In this document: positions 4,434-5,081 of the stretch, one piece after another
Position numbering within the stretch: position 1 is the stretch's first letter
Layout of the letters: every line of letters begins with the position of its first letter
Assembly (NCBI GenBank): GCA_003510765.1
Contig: DOKV01000169.1
Coordinates: forward strand, 1-5,081
DNA: 5,081 nt
Origin: Clostridiaceae bacterium
GTDB taxonomy: Bacteria > Bacillota > Clostridia > Clostridiales > Clostridiaceae
Direction of reading: 5' to 3'
Made by a program: the position numbers and the translations under genes
The notes under the pieces: generated by a model
Databases searched by the model: none
What the model was told of the DNA's origin: nothing
Seen by the model: only the letters and a program-made list of their open reading frames with translations

Positions 4434-4973
4434 ATGAAGATCGGCGAAAAAATTAAAAACTTGAGAATCAAGAACGCCCTGACCCAGGAAGAACTGGCCA
4501 ATCGGTGTGAACTCACCAAAGGCTTCATCTCACAATTAGAAAGAGACTTGACGTCTCCATCTATTGCCACCTTGGTGGATATTTTAGAGGGTCTTGGGAC
4601 AAACCTCAAAGACTTCTTCAATGAGACCACAGAAGAAAAGATCGTCTTTAGTTATGAGGATGCCTTTGAAAAAGAAAACGAAGAGCATCGAAACATCATC
4701 AACTGGATCATCCCCAATGCCCAGAAAAATGCCATGGAGCCCATCCATGTGGAGATTAAACCTGGGGGGCGTACCAAGGAGATTCCACCTCATGAAGGGG
4801 AAGAATTTGGGCATATCTTAACGGGGAGTGTATTTTTACACATTGGTCTTGAAAAACATAAAGTGAAGAAAGGGGAAAGCTTTTACTTTAAACCAGGAAA
4901 AAGCCATTACCTTTCTAATGAAGGAAAAACCACTGCCACCATCATATGGGTGAGCACACCACCAATATTCTAG
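4434..4973 (+). CDS. XRE-family regulator with C-terminal cupin domain
   Basis: A 179-residue cytoplasmic transcription factor. Residues about 5-60 form a Cro/C1-type helix-turn-helix: L-T-Q-E-E-L-A at 16-22, then S-Q-L-E-R at 33-37 in the recognition helix region, then P-S-I-A-T-L at 42-47. A charged linker (about 63-95) leads to a small cupin domain at about 103-175, with P-H-x2-E-E-F at 119-125, G131, then G147-E and F-x-P-G-x2-H at 152-158. H120, E124 and H158 are possible metal or ligand contacts. This layout (PuuR-like, 180 to 185 residues) is common for regulators of amine, amino-acid or polyamine genes. The start at 4434 follows GGAGG at 4424-4428 by 5 bases. The next gene begins 17 bases after the stop with no terminator between, so both form one operon. 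The ligand is inferred from context only; a polyamine would fit if the neighbour is PotA. Confidence 0.92.
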   Translation: MKIGEKIKNLRIKNALTQEELANRCELTKGFISQLERDLTSPSIATLVDILEGLGTNLKDFFNETTEEKIVFSYEDAFEKENEEHRNIINWIIPNAQKNAMEPIHVEIKPGGRTKEIPPHEGEEFGHILTGSVFLHIGLEKHKVKKGESFYFKPGKSHYLSNEGKTTATIIWVSTPPIF

Positions 4974-4990
4974 AAAGGGGTATCGAGACC

Positions 4991-5081
4991 ATGACCAGTA
5001 ACATCATGATTGATTTGAAAAATATCACGAAGAATTTTGGGAAAACCACCGTGTTGGACCAAATGAATCTATACATTAGAG
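4991..5081 (+). CDS. potA: ABC transporter ATP-binding protein, N-terminus only (PotA-like?)
   Basis: Thirty codons are visible before the right edge. They encode M-T-S-N-I-M followed by I-D-L-K-N-I-T-K-N-F-G-K-T-T-V-L-D-Q-M-N-L-Y-I, the standard first beta strands of an ABC-type ATPase, including the F-G aromatic position of the A-loop region. The Walker A motif would come just beyond the window. AAAGGGG at 4974-4980 lies 10 bases before the ATG at 4991; an ATG at 5006 lacks such a site. Its place directly after an XRE-cupin regulator is the arrangement often seen for spermidine/putrescine importers (potABCD) in Clostridia, which is why the symbol is suggested. The visible residues do not prove polyamine specificity, and another importer ATPase is possible. 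Confidence 0.8.
   Translation, partial: MTSNIMIDLKNITKNFGKTTVLDQMNLYIR

Noticed and set aside
4415..4456. Possible 13-residue leader peptide starting at ATG 4415 and overlapping the XRE-cupin start
   Set aside because: It has only a weak GGAAG site and a composition that gives no attenuation logic (no run of one regulatory codon). Its frame simply crosses the real ribosome binding site.
4301..4630. Minus-strand open frame opposite the XRE-cupin gene and its promoter
   Set aside because: It is a shadow frame that runs through the promoter and operator and has no recognisable domain. Other frames opposite or inside the assigned genes were discarded for the same reason.
1..5081. Mobile element, CRISPR array, defence system, tRNA or rRNA
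   Set aside because: No spaced direct repeats, transposase or phage motifs, or tRNA-like cloverleaf were seen on either strand by eye.

Overview
The window reads as ordinary chromosomal DNA of an anaerobic, low-to-middle GC member of the Clostridia (Firmicutes). This is inferred from strong GGAGG-type ribosome binding sites, A/T-rich intergenic gaps with TTGACA/TATAAT-like promoters, tidy intrinsic terminators, a clostridial-type one-cluster ferredoxin, a cellobiose-type PTS EIIB, and an XRE-cupin regulator placed directly before an ABC ATPase. No species can be named from the sequence alone.

Layout, left to right. (1) The 3' part of a DUF4097-type beta-strand-repeat protein (+) with eight VSG rungs, cut by the window edge. 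(2) A 62-residue [4Fe-4S] ferredoxin (+) with its own promoter and a perfect-stem terminator. (3) A 5' leader that folds on paper into a compact three-way junction, ending next to the ribosome binding site of a multi-pass membrane protein of the O-antigen ligase/Wzy polymerase superfamily (+). (4) A stand-alone PTS EIIB of the lactose/chitobiose family (-), convergent with the membrane protein and sharing a bidirectional terminator with it. (5) A FrnE-type DsbA-family oxidoreductase (+), divergent from the EIIB gene. (6) A YbaK/EbsC-type Cys-tRNA(Pro) deacylase (-), convergent with (5) across a second shared terminator. (7) An XRE-cupin regulator (+) with a clear promoter and palindromic operator candidates, followed 17 bases later by the start of an ABC transporter ATPase that runs off the right edge and is probably potA-like.

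Most genes are separate transcription units; the only evident operon is regulator plus ABC ATPase at the right end. The likely logic there is that the cupin domain senses a small molecule (a polyamine would fit) and controls the transporter operon through the GTTTA/TAAAC palindromes beside its promoter. The other genes (redox carrier, surface polymer enzyme, sugar PTS component, thiol oxidoreductase, tRNA proofreading) share no obvious pathway.

I see no CRISPR array, transposon, phage gene, toxin-antitoxin pair, tRNA or rRNA. The most interesting items are the unidentified structured leader before the Wzy-like gene and the clustered operator half-sites before the XRE-cupin gene. I do not see a new multi-gene system here.
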